A DNA stretch of 64,000 nt. Origin: Iris pallida. Lineage: Eukaryota > Streptophyta > Magnoliopsida > Asparagales > Iridaceae. Shown here piece after piece: positions 10,287 through 21,878 of the stretch (the first letter of the stretch is position 1; every line of letters begins with the position of its first letter). A program made the translations under genes and the position numbers. The stretch is from assembly GCA_029216955.1 (NCBI GenBank), contig JANAVB010003400.1, forward strand, positions 17,749,451 through 17,813,450. Reading direction: 5' to 3'. The notes under the pieces were generated by a model. The model searched no databases. It was given only the letters and a program-made list of their open reading frames with translations, and had not been told where the DNA came from.

Positions 10287-10910
10287 GTGTCCATCTCATT
10301 CTTCGCAGGAGGCAACGCCGCCATGTATGTCCATCCATCAGAAGGTACTGACGACTCACTCGCCCTTGCATCTATATCTTTTCTTAAATCGTCAGACTGG
10401 ATTATCGACTCGGAGGCATCTTGGCATGTGACGGAGAATACTAGTGAGTTCTCCTCCTACAGTCACCTAGCATCGGCAGACAATATTCAAACAGCTGATG
10501 CTACTTTCCAGCCAGTGGTCGGTAAGGGTACTGTAAATTGTACAGGTTCAGTAAAATTATCCAATGTTTTGCATGCTCTATCTTTTCCAGTCAGTCTTTT
10601 GTCCATCAGTTCTATAATCCTCCAACTAAAATGCATTGTCACTTTTGATATTCCTAAGGTGATCTTCCAGGAGAAAGAAACGGGACAAAGACTTGGAACT
10701 AACACTTGGCATGAGGGACTGTGGTACCTGGATCGAGAAGGACTGGATTCAGCATTGATGTCTATGACAGAGAAGGCAGAAATGGGAGGACTGAAAATGA
10801 GTGCCGAGGATACATTAATACTCCACCATAAGAGGTTAGGACACTCCTTTTTTGCTACTTTAAGTAAATTGTATTCAGCTATTTATGAGAAACAAATAAG
10901 GAGAAACTAG
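10287..10910 (+). pseudogene. Copia protease and GAG-pre-integrase fragment
   Basis: The 207-codon frame contains a Copia protease region (WIIDSEASWHVT) and the GAG-pre-integrase motif (LHHKRLGHSF). The usual active-site triplet D-S/T-G is here D-S-E, so the catalytic glycine is lost even apart from the frame breaks. Downstream codons lead toward integrase in other frames. Confidence 0.75.
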
Positions 10911-11899
10911 TATGTGATGCATGTGATTTAGGCAAACTTACTAAGAGCTCATATGCTAGCGGATAATAGGAGCTCGTCTATTTTTATGTAATACATTCTG
11001 ATATTTGGGGGCCATGCGCCATTACTACTATGAATGGTTACAAGTATTTTGTTTTTTTTATTGATTGTTCTTCTCGTGTCACTTGGCTGTATTTGATGAA
11101 GAATAAGAGTGATGTATCTACCTATTTTTAAAACTTTTATAAACATATCCAGACTCAGTACAAGGCAGTGGTGAAGGTACTAAGGTCTAACAATGGGACA
11201 GAGTATACCAACAAAGCACTTGCGGAATACTTGTCAGCCCAAGGGATACAGCATCAGACCACATATGCATACACACCAGCACAAAATGGAGTAGCAGAAA
11301 GGAACAGACACCTTCTGGAGGTAGCCAGAAGCATGATGATCAATATGAATGTCCCACAAAGTCTGTGGAGGTATACAGTATTGACAGCAACTCAACTAAT
11401 CAATAGGATGCCCTCGAAGGTACTGGGATAGAAATCTTCATGTGAAATATTGCAAGAAAATAATAGTGGGATACTCCCACTGAAGGTGTTTGGCTGCATG
11501 TGTTTTGTGAAGGACAACAGACCGTAAGTTGGAAAACTTAATCCTAGAGCAGTCAAGTGCATCTTCGTGGGCTACTCGACGACTCAGAAGGAATATGTGT
11601 GTTGGAGCCCAGTAGAGAAAAAGAAGTTTGTGAGCATGGACATTCACTTCAGGGAGCATGAGCCATACTACCATCATGAGAGAATCTCAAACAACTCACC
11701 TGATACTGCGAGTATGAGACGAGGGAAAAAAATTGGTGAAAGCCTGGTGACAAATTTAGGAGTATGGCATAGAGGCGCGGTTGAGGAGGAACAGGAAGAT
11801 AAAGAGGAACAGAGGGAGGAGATGAGAGGTGTTAGGCCCATGGCTCAGGGAGAGATACTTACCTACAGCAGGAGAGGAAGCAAACTGCAGGACCAGTAA
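10911..11899 (+). pseudogene. Copia integrase, broken
   Basis: The first catalytic Asp region (HSDIWGP, about 10998-11018) and the core that follows lie upstream of an in-frame stop near 11131. The 11168-11431 frame has RSNNGTEYTN, where the usual second catalytic Asp (D of SDNG) is Asn, and NGVAERNRH with the Glu. The C-terminal part (11567-11899) has the FVGYSTTQKEYVC strand and a charged linker. At least three stops or shifts interrupt it. Confidence 0.75.
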
Positions 11900-12790
11900 C
11901 TATAGTGCCAATGTCAAGTCATTTTCTTGCGTCCGTCTCGACTCCTGAGATACCTACACCACCACCAGATTCCCCTTCAGGTGATATCATTCTTCCTGTT
12001 CCATCCACACCTCCTCCTACACCATTATCAGTATGGAGGACCACTTGCAACAATACGAAAAATCCTCCTGTTAGATATGGTTGGGACCTTGCTCAGTTTG
12101 TTTCATATGATCATATCTCCTCTTCTCTTGAAACATTCATTGCGTCTTTGGATAGTACTATGTACTTAACAATTGGCAGGTTGTCAAGAACGATCCAAAG
12201 TGGAAAGCGGCGATGTACGAGGAGTGGGGGCTCTTGAGAAGAACCACACTTGGGAGCTGGTAAAACTGTCAGAAGGGAAGAGAGCAGTCGGATGCAAGTG
12301 GGTCCTTACTGTGAAGCAGAACCCATATGGACATGTTGAGCGCTACAAAACTCGACTGGTGGAAAATGATACAGTCAGACGTACGACATTGACTATGACG
12401 AGACATTTGCACTAGTAGCGAAGATGAGCACTGTCACGACCCTGATTTCTCTGGCAGCAAATGGTGGATGGAAGCTACACCAACTGGATATGAAGAATAC
12501 GTTTCTTCATGGAGATCTAGTGGAGGAGTGTACATGGAGATACCATCAGGATTCGGCACCAATCAGACAGTGGACAAGGTCTGCAGGTTGAAGAAGTCCC
12601 TCTATGGGCTGAAACAGTCTCCTCGAGCTTGGTTTGACAGATTCAGGAGGGCGATGATAGGAATGGGATATCGGCAGATCAATGCTGATCATATTGTATG
12701 CTTCCGTCAGAGTGGAGGCCATATCATCATGCTTGTGGTGTATGTGGACGATGTGATTATCACAGGAGATGATGAGCAGGAGATCGCCTG
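11900..12790 (+). pseudogene. Copia reverse transcriptase, broken
   Basis: RT motifs appear in order across several frames: WELVKLSEGK and VGCKWVLTVK (12240-12315), LHQLDMKNTFLHGDL (about 12476-12520), LKKSLYGLKQSPRAWF (about 12590-12640), and the catalytic YVDDVIITG (about 12741-12767). The DH and GLKQSPRAWF arrangement resembles the Ivana lineage. Frameshifts occur near 12400 and 12470, and a TGA follows at 12789. Confidence 0.78.
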
Positions 12791-13716
12791 ACTCAAGGGG
12801 AAGCTTAGCAAAAAATTTGAGGTGAATGACCTTGCCCTTCTTCGGTACTTCCTTGGGATTGAGATTTCTCGAGAAGCATAAGGGATTGTTCTTTCTCAGA
12901 GAAAGTATGCACTAGACCTTCTTACAGAGACATGGATGTTGGGATGCAGACCTGCAGCGACGCTGATAGATCAGAAGTTCAAGCTGGCTGCTGAGGCTGG
13001 AGAACCAGTTGAACGGGATAGATACCAGAGACTAGTGGACAAGTTGATCTATTTGAGACACCCGTCCTGCTATCTGCTTTGTAGTAAGTGTGGTAAGGCG
13101 CTACATGCATGACCCACGGAAGGGTCATATGGACGCAGTGTACCAGATTCTGAGATACTTGAAGGGTGCCCCCAGGAAGGGACTGATATTCAGGAAGAAT
13201 AATCACGTGAGCATATAGGGCTACTGTGATTCTGACTGGGCTAGCTATGCTAATGATAGGAGATCTACCTCGGAATATTGCATATTTGTAAGAGGCAACT
13301 TGGTCTCTTGGAGGAGTAAAAAGCAGTCAGTGGTGGTTAGATCGACAGTTGAAGCGGAGTACAGAGCTATGGCTTTAGGAGTTGCAGAGCTGCTATGGTT
13401 GAAGAATATGCTGGTGGAGCTTAAGCTGGATCAAGGAGCCAAGATGAAGCTGTGGTGTAATAACCAGTCAGCTATTCGTATCGCCAGCAATACAATACAA
13501 CATGACAGGACCAAACACATCGAGATCGATAGGTTCTTCATCAAGGAGAAGTTGGATAGTGGACTACTGGAGCTAGGCCACGTTCCAACCAAGGATCAGG
13601 TAGCAGATGGACTGACCAAGGGACTTAGCTCTGTGAGCATGATTAGAGGTTGTGATAAGATGGGCTTAGTGATATATTTCGCCCATCTTGAGGGGAGTGT
13701 TGGTATATTAGAATAA
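12791..13716 (+). pseudogene. Copia RT C-terminus and RNase H
   Basis: The segment continues with LRYFLGIEI-like and RYLKG-like stretches, then RNase H motifs GYCDSDWA (about 13219), SWRSKKQSVV, STVEAEYRAM and HDRTKHIEIDRFFI (13300-13716). The last frame, 138 codons, is the longest intact one in this remnant. The 3' end overlaps the start of the putative 3' LTR. Stops at 12881 and 13217 break it. Confidence 0.78.
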
Positions 13717-13853
13717 GTATATTGGAATATTCTGTTGGTATATTTGGTATGTCAGAATATGCCACATGATATTCCACAGAGGTTTTAATGTAATGAGGAG
13801 GATTGTAAGACTAGCCATGAGATTATCAATAAAATGATCACAAATATTCAACA
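13698..13853 (+). repeat. Putative short 3' LTR of the Copia element
   Basis: A purine tract GAGGGGAG precedes TGTTGG at 13698. The sequence ends CAACA at 13853, giving TGTTG...CAACA ends and about 156 bp. Sequence typical of a different, older Copia RT resumes directly after it, which supports the boundary. The 5' partner is outside the window, so the end point is a judgement. Confidence 0.55.
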
Positions 13854-14740
13854 AAGAATAGTATGTGGAACATGGTTCCTCTAGGATAAAAGGACTATTA
13901 GATGCAAATGGGTATTCAGGAAGGACAATGAGTGGTACAAGACATCTGTAGTCTCTAAAGGGTATGCTCAGAGGAAGGGAATCGACTAAACGATATATTC
14001 TCGCCAATAGTCAATCATACTTCAATTCGGGTATTATTGACATTAATGACTACTTAAGATATGAAGTGAGAGTAAATAGACGTTAAGATGACATTATGCA
14101 TGGAAAATTGGAAGAGAGGATCTTCATGAGACAACCAGAAGGATTTATAGTGTTCGACCAGAAGGATCACGTATGAGATCAAACGATCTCTATATTAGTT
14201 GAAGCAATCTCTTGACATTGGTACAAGTGTTTCGACTAATTTATGTTGAAAACAAATTTCACTAGATGCAATATGACAGTTTTGTCTACTCAAGGAAGCT
14301 CAAGGGGGACCATCGATATATCTCTTATACGTCGATGACATGTTGATTGCTTTCAAAAGCATAATAGAGATAAAAGGAACTCAAAGAACTAGTGAGTGCA
14401 GAGTTTGACAGAGAATTTAGGTGTGGAGCAAAGAAGATACTTGTGATAAAAATTCATCAAGAGAGAAGGGTTGGGAAGCTATGGCTATCCCAAAGGAAAT
14501 ATAGAGAACATGCTAGAGCGATTTAGTTTAACATTAAGGTGTAATAGTGGGTACATCATTTCTTTTATCTATCCATAAAAAGATATGGTAAGCTCTATTG
14601 ACAAACACATATTCCACTAGAGGTGAAAGCATATCTTAGGAGATGGAATAAGCATGAAGTTACAAGACTTTTCTCTAAAGTAGGGATCTGGGATGACAAA
14701 TTTGGTTAAACATCATGACGTGCACTGACAATCAGGAGAA
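13854..14740 (+). pseudogene. Decayed Copia RT relic (Tork-like)
   Basis: Translated in shifting frames, it reads RCKWVFRKD, VSKGYAQRKGID, IFSPIVNHTSIRVLL, MRQPEGF and YVDDMLIA in the correct RT order over about 450 bp, with many stops. It is more decayed than the Copia next to it and probably is the target that Copia element landed in. Nothing is recognisable past about 14700. Confidence 0.65.
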
Positions 14741-15989
14741 ATTGTTGGCCAATAACCTTAGAGAAACTACAAACCTTCCTACGTCATCACTGTGCTCTTT
14801 CACATCATCCATATTCCAAATAATTGGATAAAGTTATATAACCAATAACTTTGTCGAGTATCATATGCAGCTCTTGCTATATAACATACTTGAGTCATTT
14901 AGGGACATGTGAATGTTGCGTTTTTTTTATGTGCAGATGCCCTTTTTCTGGATGTTATGGCTATAGGATGCAAATGGTATGTCCAAATAAAGAAGATGGA
15001 ATGTTATACTTTTCCCTTTTTCTTAGTTATAATTATGATATGCAACAGTTTAGTCATTAGAAAGCCAAAAAAATAATTAAGAGGTCATCAAACAAATCTT
15101 ATATAACATTGAGCAAAAAAATTGGAACAAACAGGACCTACCGCTTGTAGAATTTCTAGGACACGAGGCTCCTTTGATCTCCATGGAACATCTTTCTCAA
15201 GTGCCTGCACAGCTTTTTATTAGTCGACGAGCATGTAGAAAATAAGGCTGAGGATCCTTAGCCATAACATCTGTGTTAGGCTACAAAGTTGGATATATTA
15301 AATTTCCTGTGAATAGAAGAGGATGGTAATGAATCTTCACATAATATTAAAGTCAATTTGCAGTTAAAAAACCATCATGTCATTGTCTTAAGGTATACAG
15401 GATCATATCTATGATTTCAAATAAGTGGAGATAAAGTTATACAAGCTATCCGCTTACAGCTAAAAAAATGTCCTTTTACCCTGATGAACATGGCCAGAGA
15501 GAAAGAATCTAGGACTTTAAGTATGAAAAAGAGGATTCGTTGTCAACAAGTTAGAAGGCGGGAGGTTCGAGTATGCACCAAAGGCCTCCACCACAGGGTT
15601 GTCCAGTTTATAGTTGGCATGAGAAATATAGATGCTCTTGCTTGAGGAGTGTAGAGAAGTCAAAGAGGACCAATTGGTTGTAGAAACTTCAAAACCAGCA
15701 TACGAAACAGAGTTGGTCCACTGCTGGTTCTGTTGTATATGCAGCCAGAACTCTAATGTTGAAGCTCAGGTAATTAATGCAGGAAATGCGACAGCCAACT
15801 GAAAAACTGGCAGCCCAGTAAGAAGAACGACGTGTTGAGAGACGTGACAGACATACTCAAGACCACCAAATCACTTCTTCTCTTTACTTCTGTCTCTATT
15901 CGGCCAAATTCGTTCTCAGTAATGATTTTCTTATTGATCGCATTCCCTCCATTCTTCATGGTGCAAGTGTTTCCCCTATCAAAGACTAA
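14741..15989 (+). other. Unassigned AT-rich stretch
   Basis: No open frame with recognisable motifs, repeat edge or RNA gene is visible. It is probably further degraded transposon sequence between two Copia relics, but nothing direct shows this. Confidence 0.4.
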
Positions 15990-16733
15990 CTATGCACCCT
16001 GATTATTCTATATTTCGCACTTTTTGCTGTACTTGGTTTGTTCTTCCACCTCCATTTAAATGGAACAAATTACCTGCAATGCCTTTCTGGGCTACAGTAC
16101 TCAACATAAGGGCTATAGATGTTATGGTCCAATTGTCAAACTTAGTCGAATTTCCTGTCATGTCACATTCCTTGAGAATATACCATACAGTGTCCTGTCA
16201 TGACCTCCTGTCCCTTTACCATCTTCCACACTAGAGGATCTTGTTTTTCTTGAGCATACACCTCCATCAACACAAGATCTGATTTTTGCTCCACCTTGTT
16301 CTCCTACCACTCAAGTATATCACCGTCGTGATTCTCCTATCATTACTCATAAGACCTCACTATATTACTTCGATCCATATATATGAGACCACCAAAGCTC
16401 TTCTATCTCAGTCCGTCTTGTTGCTACAAAGGATCCCATACATGTCTATGGCTCCATTCGCGAGGGCCATCCCCTAGAGAAAATGAACTTCTTTACTTCC
16501 ATGACCCCTACTAAATTTTTTCTTGCAGCTACATATCGTCGTTGAAAACAGTCATATTAAGAAGCTATCAAGGTACCTGAGTCGCAAGCTGCTACGTTTG
16601 ACGAGCTTCAGGCTCTGGGACTCTTCTTTTATTCTATAATGAGAATATGCATATCAATTGCAGACGCTCAAATCACATTATGCATGTCAAACAATACATG
16701 CATCCACCATATATATGAAAGATCTTGGTCATC
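15990..16733 (+). pseudogene. Copia integrase/RT junction relic
   Basis: Broken frames give YSIFRTFCCTWFVL, then GYSTQHKGYRCYGP and a VTFLENIPYS-like segment (16090-16200). This matches the order at the C-terminus of Copia integrase (FGC.CFV, GY...KGYRC.DP, FLE). A Pro/Ser-rich linker and an RT N-terminal-like stretch (TFDELQALG, about 16598) follow. Stops are frequent. It cannot be placed in a lineage. Confidence 0.55.
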
Positions 16734-16736
16734 TGT

Positions 16737-16913
16737 TGTTGGTGTTTTTGCCTTTTGACTAGTGTAAAATAGTCCCACATCGGCTACACCACCAAGTGGG
16801 TATCTCAATATATTGCTTTGCATGTGTTGAGGTGTGCACATGGGGTGTAGTGGGGCACATGTGGGTGCCATATAGGGGTGTTTACCTAGAAGGAAAAAGG
16901 ATTAACTCCAACA
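16737..16913 (+). mobile_element. Short LTR-like sequence (solo LTR or small element)
   Basis: The ends TGTTGG and CCAACA are perfect 6-bp inversions, 177 bp apart. Just inside lies GTCCCACATCG (16771-16781) and then a TATA-like CAATATATT about 33 bases centre to centre. The left flank resembles Copia RT. I see no 5-bp target duplication, so the limits may be wrong or it may be part of a longer element. Confidence 0.4.
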
Positions 16914-17350
16914 AGGAAGCAAGTTGCTTTTTGTCGTTCGGACTCGGACTCGGACACGGACTCCAGGATGCTTCGTGCATGCACGAGCATGTTTGGAGGG
17001 TAGGCGTGGACTGGCACACGACTATGCTGATTGCAGGATGTCTAAAATATCAAACTCTATTTTTAAGTATTGGTATTTTAGTCCCACATAGGATATGAGA
17101 AAAAGTGAAGTCTCACTCCACTTTATAAATAGAGCCCCCGGCCTCCTTTGCAAGATGCACCAAAGAAGAAAGCAAAGGGAGCCCGTTGAGTCCAGGGAGT
17201 CCGTTAGAGTCACAAAAAGTTCGACTGACGAGCGTGTAACCTTCGTTAACCGAATTCTGGAGTTTATTTTCGCGATTTTTTGTATTTTTGTATTTTTCTG
17301 AATATTTCTAAATATTTGAAATCGTAAATTTTAAAATAAAATATATTTTC
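16914..17350 (+). other. Promoter-like sequence with a TATA box (possible LTR fragment)
   Basis: GTCCCACATAG occurs at 17081 and CTTTATAAATAGAG at 17121-17134, followed by a GC-rich leader. The layout repeats that of the LTR-like block just upstream and looks like U3-R of another Copia-type LTR. No matching partner is seen in the window, and no coding region follows. Confidence 0.35.
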
Positions 17351-17820
17351 GATCGTAATATGCTATCGATACTTTTGTTGGGTCATTGGTTTTGTAAAAC
17401 TACATTATATGAGATTTCATCCTAAATAAATCTATTGTCCATTTTCTAGAATTTTCATAAGTTATAAATATTTACTTTTATATAAAGGAAAAGATTGTCA
17501 AAATATTATTGTAAATAAAGAATATTTTTATTACTAATTATTTAATCTTAAAGGTTTACAATAATTTGTAAGTTACTCGATTTCCCTCGTATCGAGCTAA
17601 GAACAATTCAGTTTTATTTTTGCCTACCAACCTTAAGCTTTGGATCGTGGGGTAAGACTTTGAGATTAGCTAGTGAACGGGTAGTTGGTAGCTAATCGAC
17701 AATTAGCTAATAATTAGTTAAACTAGTTGTTAGTAGTTAGTGTTAGGGTTAGTATTAATGGTTTACACTAATATTCCTACATCTATTATATTTACATCTT
17801 TGCCACTAGGGTTTCCTATA
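17351..17820. other. AT-rich non-coding stretch
   Basis: Only AT-rich sequence with runs of TAGCTAAT/ATTAGTTA-type words is seen. No gene, repeat edge or RNA is recognisable. Confidence 0.4.
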
Positions 17821-17827
17821 CTACTAC

Positions 17828-18787
17828 TATAAATATTGGAAACTCTCCAATATTTTACACAGCAATTCCTACCCCCCCCCCCACACCCCCACACACACTC
17901 TCAAACGCTAACCCCACCCCTACTCCACAGAGCCGCAACCTCCCTGTCGACCCGGCCATCCGCCACCCCGGCGCTGCCATTCTCCGCCACCAGTGCCACC
18001 CTCACCATTCCACCCCAGCCAACTCCGGCCCCCGACCACCATCCATTCCACCTCCACCACTACTGGCACCACCACTACACCCGGCCATCCACCACCTGTC
18101 GCCACCTACACCACTCCCACCGCCACCGTTCCGGCCATCCACCCTACCACAACCAAGCAAACAAACCACCACCACCGGCATCATCATCACCACCAGCACC
18201 ACTCCCCCAGCACGACCACCTCCCTGCCTCCTCCGTCCAACACCCAACCACCACCGCCGCCACTACACAACAACGCCACCCCTGCCTCTCCCCGTCGGAC
18301 CAGACCAAGCCACTCACCTGACCGGCATGTTCGGCCACCCGTCGTGACCATCATGCCTCACCGACCTCTGCGCTACTCAACCCCACTATCAGCCCACGCT
18401 AGCGCTGCGTCGCGGCGTTTCCTCCGGCGAGCCAGCGCCTGTCCAGATCTGGCGCCCCCACGCAAGCCCGAGCCTCTCCAGAGCAGCTGCATCTGGATCT
18501 GCTCCTCGCCACCCAGCCGCGCCGTCCTGTGCGCCGTGCGGCCAGATCCAACGCAGCCACGTCCGGATCCGGCCACTGCGAGCCAGCACGAGCGCCGCCG
18601 AGCCCCGGCCTTCCCAGGCGCCTCTAAGTCGGCACCCGCCTCCACGCCCTGCTTCCCCTCCGCCAGCGTGAGCCACGGCGCCTAGTCCGGTGGGCAGCCG
18701 CCCCTTGGGTGAGACCCCCCTTCTCTCTCCCCTCTTCGTTTCTCTATTTTGGGAATTTGAGAGTGAAGCAGAAAGCTTCAACCCCCA
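17828..18787 (+). other. GC-rich low-complexity block with TATA box and proline-rich frames
   Basis: TATAAATA (17828-17835) is followed by a short hairpin (ATATTGGA / TCCAATAT), a C-run and about 800 bases of CCA/CAC-rich DNA. Two overlapping frames are open: 17836-18321 (161 codons, Pro/His/Thr-rich) and 17993-18685 (230 codons, Pro/Thr/His-rich, then Arg/Ala/Pro-rich). Neither has a recognisable domain, and open frames on the opposite strand are also long, so low complexity alone may keep them open. It could be a gene's 5' exon, a captured gene fragment or part of an LTR. I do not assign a function. Confidence 0.3.
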
Positions 18788-18916
18788 CCCCCCTTCTTGT
18801 GCTTTCAGTAGAGTAGTTGGGTTAATTAATTAGGGTTTTAATTAATATCATTAAAGTTAATGACATTAATTAGGGATTTGAGAGAAGGGAATGGAAGAAC
18901 AGCAGTGCTGTTGTTA

Positions 18917-20240
18917 GGGGCTGTTTGGATAGATGTAACTCTTTGAAAGTGTGAAAGTGGCACTTGCAGCAAGTTGAGTTTCCGTGCACTTGCAGCAAGT
19001 GTCACTTTTCAAAATGTGTTTGGATGTAGTACTTTTTGTCTGGTGAAAGTGGAAGAAAATGGGGGTTGGTGTTTGGATGGTTGTTGAAAGTGGAGAGAAA
19101 ATGACTTCGGTTGTTTGGATGGTTGTTGAAAGTAGAGATTTGAGTTGAAATATGATAATCATAATTAAATTAATTACCATAATTAAAAAAATGTATTAAC
19201 TATTATAATTAAATTAATTATCATAATTAGACGAAAAAATATAGTAACTATCATAATTAAACTAAATACCATAATTATCATAATTAATTATCTATTATAC
19301 TAATTACCTTAATTAAAAAATGCATTAACTTATAATTAATTTAATTACAACAATTAAACAAAATATATATTAACTACCATAATTAAATTAATTACTATTA
19401 ATTAGCTGTCACAATTAGCTGTTAATTACTACAATATATTAATTACCTACTAATTATACATTAATTAGCTATTAATCTGTTGTCTTTTCATTAATTAGCT
19501 ATTAATCTGTCACAATTACCTACTAATTATAATATATTAATTACCTACTATTGTATATTTTTATTTTTATTATGGACTCTTCTCTCACCAACTCTTCTTT
19601 TCTCTCCAAAAAAATGTGCTTGCTGCAAAAAAAAATGTTTCCTAAAAAAACCCAAAAAATCCTCCAACCCTTCCCCTCATCGGCAGCACAAGCGCCTCAA
19701 GGAAGAAGACGAGTCCCCCTCCGCCCTCCACCGTCCGGATCCGACGAGGACGAGGCTCGTCAAGGTCGCCGCGGGTGGCGCGAGCTCGTCGCGGCGGCTC
19801 GTCGACGTCGAGGTCGTCGGTGGCTCATCGAGGTCGAGGTCGGTGGCTCGAGGTCGTCGCCGGTGGCTCGTCGAGGTCGCCGCGGGTGGCTCGAGCTCGT
19901 CCCGGCGAGCCCCGTGCACTACATCCTCTCCTCCTCGCCTCCGCGGCGAAGCCCTCGTCCGACTCGCAGGAGCTCCTCCACTCCGGCGGTGGCTCGTTCG
20001 AGTTCGGCGGCGCCGGTCTGGACGATCTTGAGGGGCGGGGGGTCACTTGCAGCCCACCTCCTTCAGTTTTTTGGTGTAACTGTGTGTTAGAAAAAAACAC
20101 AGAGGAGTTACCGCTCACTTGCAGTGATGGACACTTACCGCTCACTTGCTACATCCAACCAAACACCGAAAGTGCGAAAGTGGATGAGCACTTTCATTGA
20201 AAGTGCTTCCCTCGCCACTCTCCCCTAACCAAACAGCCCC
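18917..20240. mobile_element. Non-autonomous PIF/Harbinger-like DNA transposon (1324 bp)
   Basis: Terminal inverted repeats GGGGCTGTTTGG (18917-18928) and CCAAACAGCCCC (20229-20240) are perfect over 12 bp and flanked by TTA on both sides (18914-18916, 20241-20243). TTA duplications and G-rich CTGTTTGG ends are family traits of PIF/Harbinger. Subterminal ACTTGC/GCAAGT words, including the palindrome CACTTGCAGCAAGTG near 18990, cluster at both ends like transposase-binding arrays. There is no transposase frame. The middle has an AT-rich part (19150-19560) and a GC-rich insert (about 19680-20050). Confidence 0.8.
19677..20060 (+). other. GC-rich insert in the Harbinger-like element
   Basis: This block is rich in imperfect GTCGAGGTCG and GGTGGCTCG repeats and stands out from the AT-rich flanks. 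Open frames cross it on both strands (19551-20090 plus, 19825-20145 minus), with Arg/Ser-rich products and no domain. It may be a captured piece of a gene or an expanded repeat. The coding status is doubtful. Confidence 0.35.
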
Positions 20241-20243
20241 TTA

Positions 20244-20859
20244 TATACATACATTGTCATTTCTTATTATCATTACTAGGGTTAGTTAATTAGTAGTGTT
20301 ATATCATAAAGTTTAGCACAACTCCAGATTGGGCTTGATCATAGGTCCAATAGGTAGAATTATTGGATCAATAATTGAATCTATGGGTTGGGCTGAGCCA
20401 ATGGAAAAAAAAATTTTGGGCTTTTAATATGTAAGTATATTGGGTTGGTCTGGTTCTTTAAATTAATTTTGGGCTAATGAAAATGTATGGGTTTAAATAC
20501 TAGGGTTTTGATTATAGCATTTACATATGTATATTTGTGTACATATTTTCTACATACTGTATATATTTGAGTATGGTGTATAAATGTATTATATGTATAA
20601 ATGTATTGCATTCTATTATTATTGTGATTATTGTTATTAATAGTATTATTTATTTGGAATATATGATAAATTTCTAAAATATTTATTAAGTTCTGACCTA
20701 AAATCGTGTTTGACAAATTGGAGATTTAGTACTAGAACAATTTTCTATAATTTCAATATATATATCTAAAAATATTACGATTAATAAAAAATATAGTTTC
20801 TAGATATTATAAATAGATTTTTGGATTTAAAAGGATTGTGTGTGTGTGTGTGTCTCTCT

Positions 20860-20915
<56 letters not shown>

Positions 20916-21234
20916 CAAATAATTTCCTAGGCCTTCAAATAATGTATAAAAAAACAATTTCTAAGTATTATAGATAATTTTCAGAATAGTTATATGTATT
21001 TAGTGATGCACTTTTCCTTAAAATCATAAATCGTGACTTATATAGTCGTCTCCTATTTCTTGATTCAATAATCGTGCCAACTCTGATTTTTTTGGCTTCT
21101 ATATACCAAACTAGGCTATTTGGACTATTCTGGACTCAATAGAACCGCATGTACCGTCGTTTGGGACCATCTGGTGGAGGATATTACCATTACATATTTC
21201 GTATCGACACGTTCGTGTCGTGCACGTCGACTCC
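20244..21234. other. AT-rich non-coding stretch before element D
   Basis: No gene is recognised. A compound microsatellite lies inside (20836-20916), and a small hairpin CGACAC-GTTC-GTGTCG is at 21205-21220 near the D insertion point. The last five bases, ACTCC (21230-21234), should be D's left target duplication, but the right copy is beyond the window. Confidence 0.45.
20836..20916. repeat. Compound microsatellite (TG)n(TC)n(TA)n
   Basis: Consecutive runs of TG, CT and AT dinucleotides, each about 8-20 units, are seen directly. Confidence 0.95.
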
Positions 21235-21878
21235 TGTAACGCTCGTAGTTCGTATTACGTATCTTAGTATACGTATACGTATTTTAACTCATATTGCATG
21301 TCTCATTGCATAGTTTATTTTAGCATTTCATTGCTTGGTTCGGCTTGGTTCGGTTTCTTCTTGCATGTGAACCAACCCCACCTACCACCCACTTTCTTCC
21401 CTTATAAGCCACCTAACCACTCTCTCTCTCTCTCTTCCATTAGTCCTCATAACTCTTCTTCCTCACCATTACTCTCTCCACCTACCAGGAGAGGCTTAGG
21501 CAAGTGCAACTTGCTTCATGGAGGAACTCAAGTTTTGTTGTTCCATTTTCTTTCTCACGAGATTCTAAGACACTTTAGTACTTAGCATTTTTAATTTCCA
21601 TGGTTCAATTCATGTAGATCTCAGCTTGTTGCATTTCCGGGTTTCTTGGGTTTTGATGTATTAAACTTTGTTATTTTCAAGTTTTGATGGTTCCATGTTG
21701 TAGAGAATTTCATTCCACTCCATTTTGACCTATGAAAGTTCGGATTCTGACCTTAGATGAAGATTTTTGGAGATTGGGAGCAATGGCTTCCATGGTTATC
21801 TTCCCAGACAGTGGAGAAGAAGAACAGTACTTAGCCGCATGCCCTTTTCATGCGGCAAGTCCCCTTCTTGGCCGCATG
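21235..21878 (+). repeat. D 5' LTR, piece 1
   Basis: It matches 61589-62218 of the D 3' LTR. A TATAAG box lies at 21403-21408 with a CT run behind it. It ends in the GCATG (21874-21878) duplicated on the far side of B (41297-41301). Confidence 0.93.

Noticed and set aside
10949..11146. Minus-strand frame in the Copia remnant
   Set aside because: It is the shadow of the integrase region, whose homology is on the plus strand.
16782..16913. An snRNA gene after the USE-like motif at 16771
   Set aside because: No start or body resembling U1, U2, U4, U5 or U6 is present downstream.
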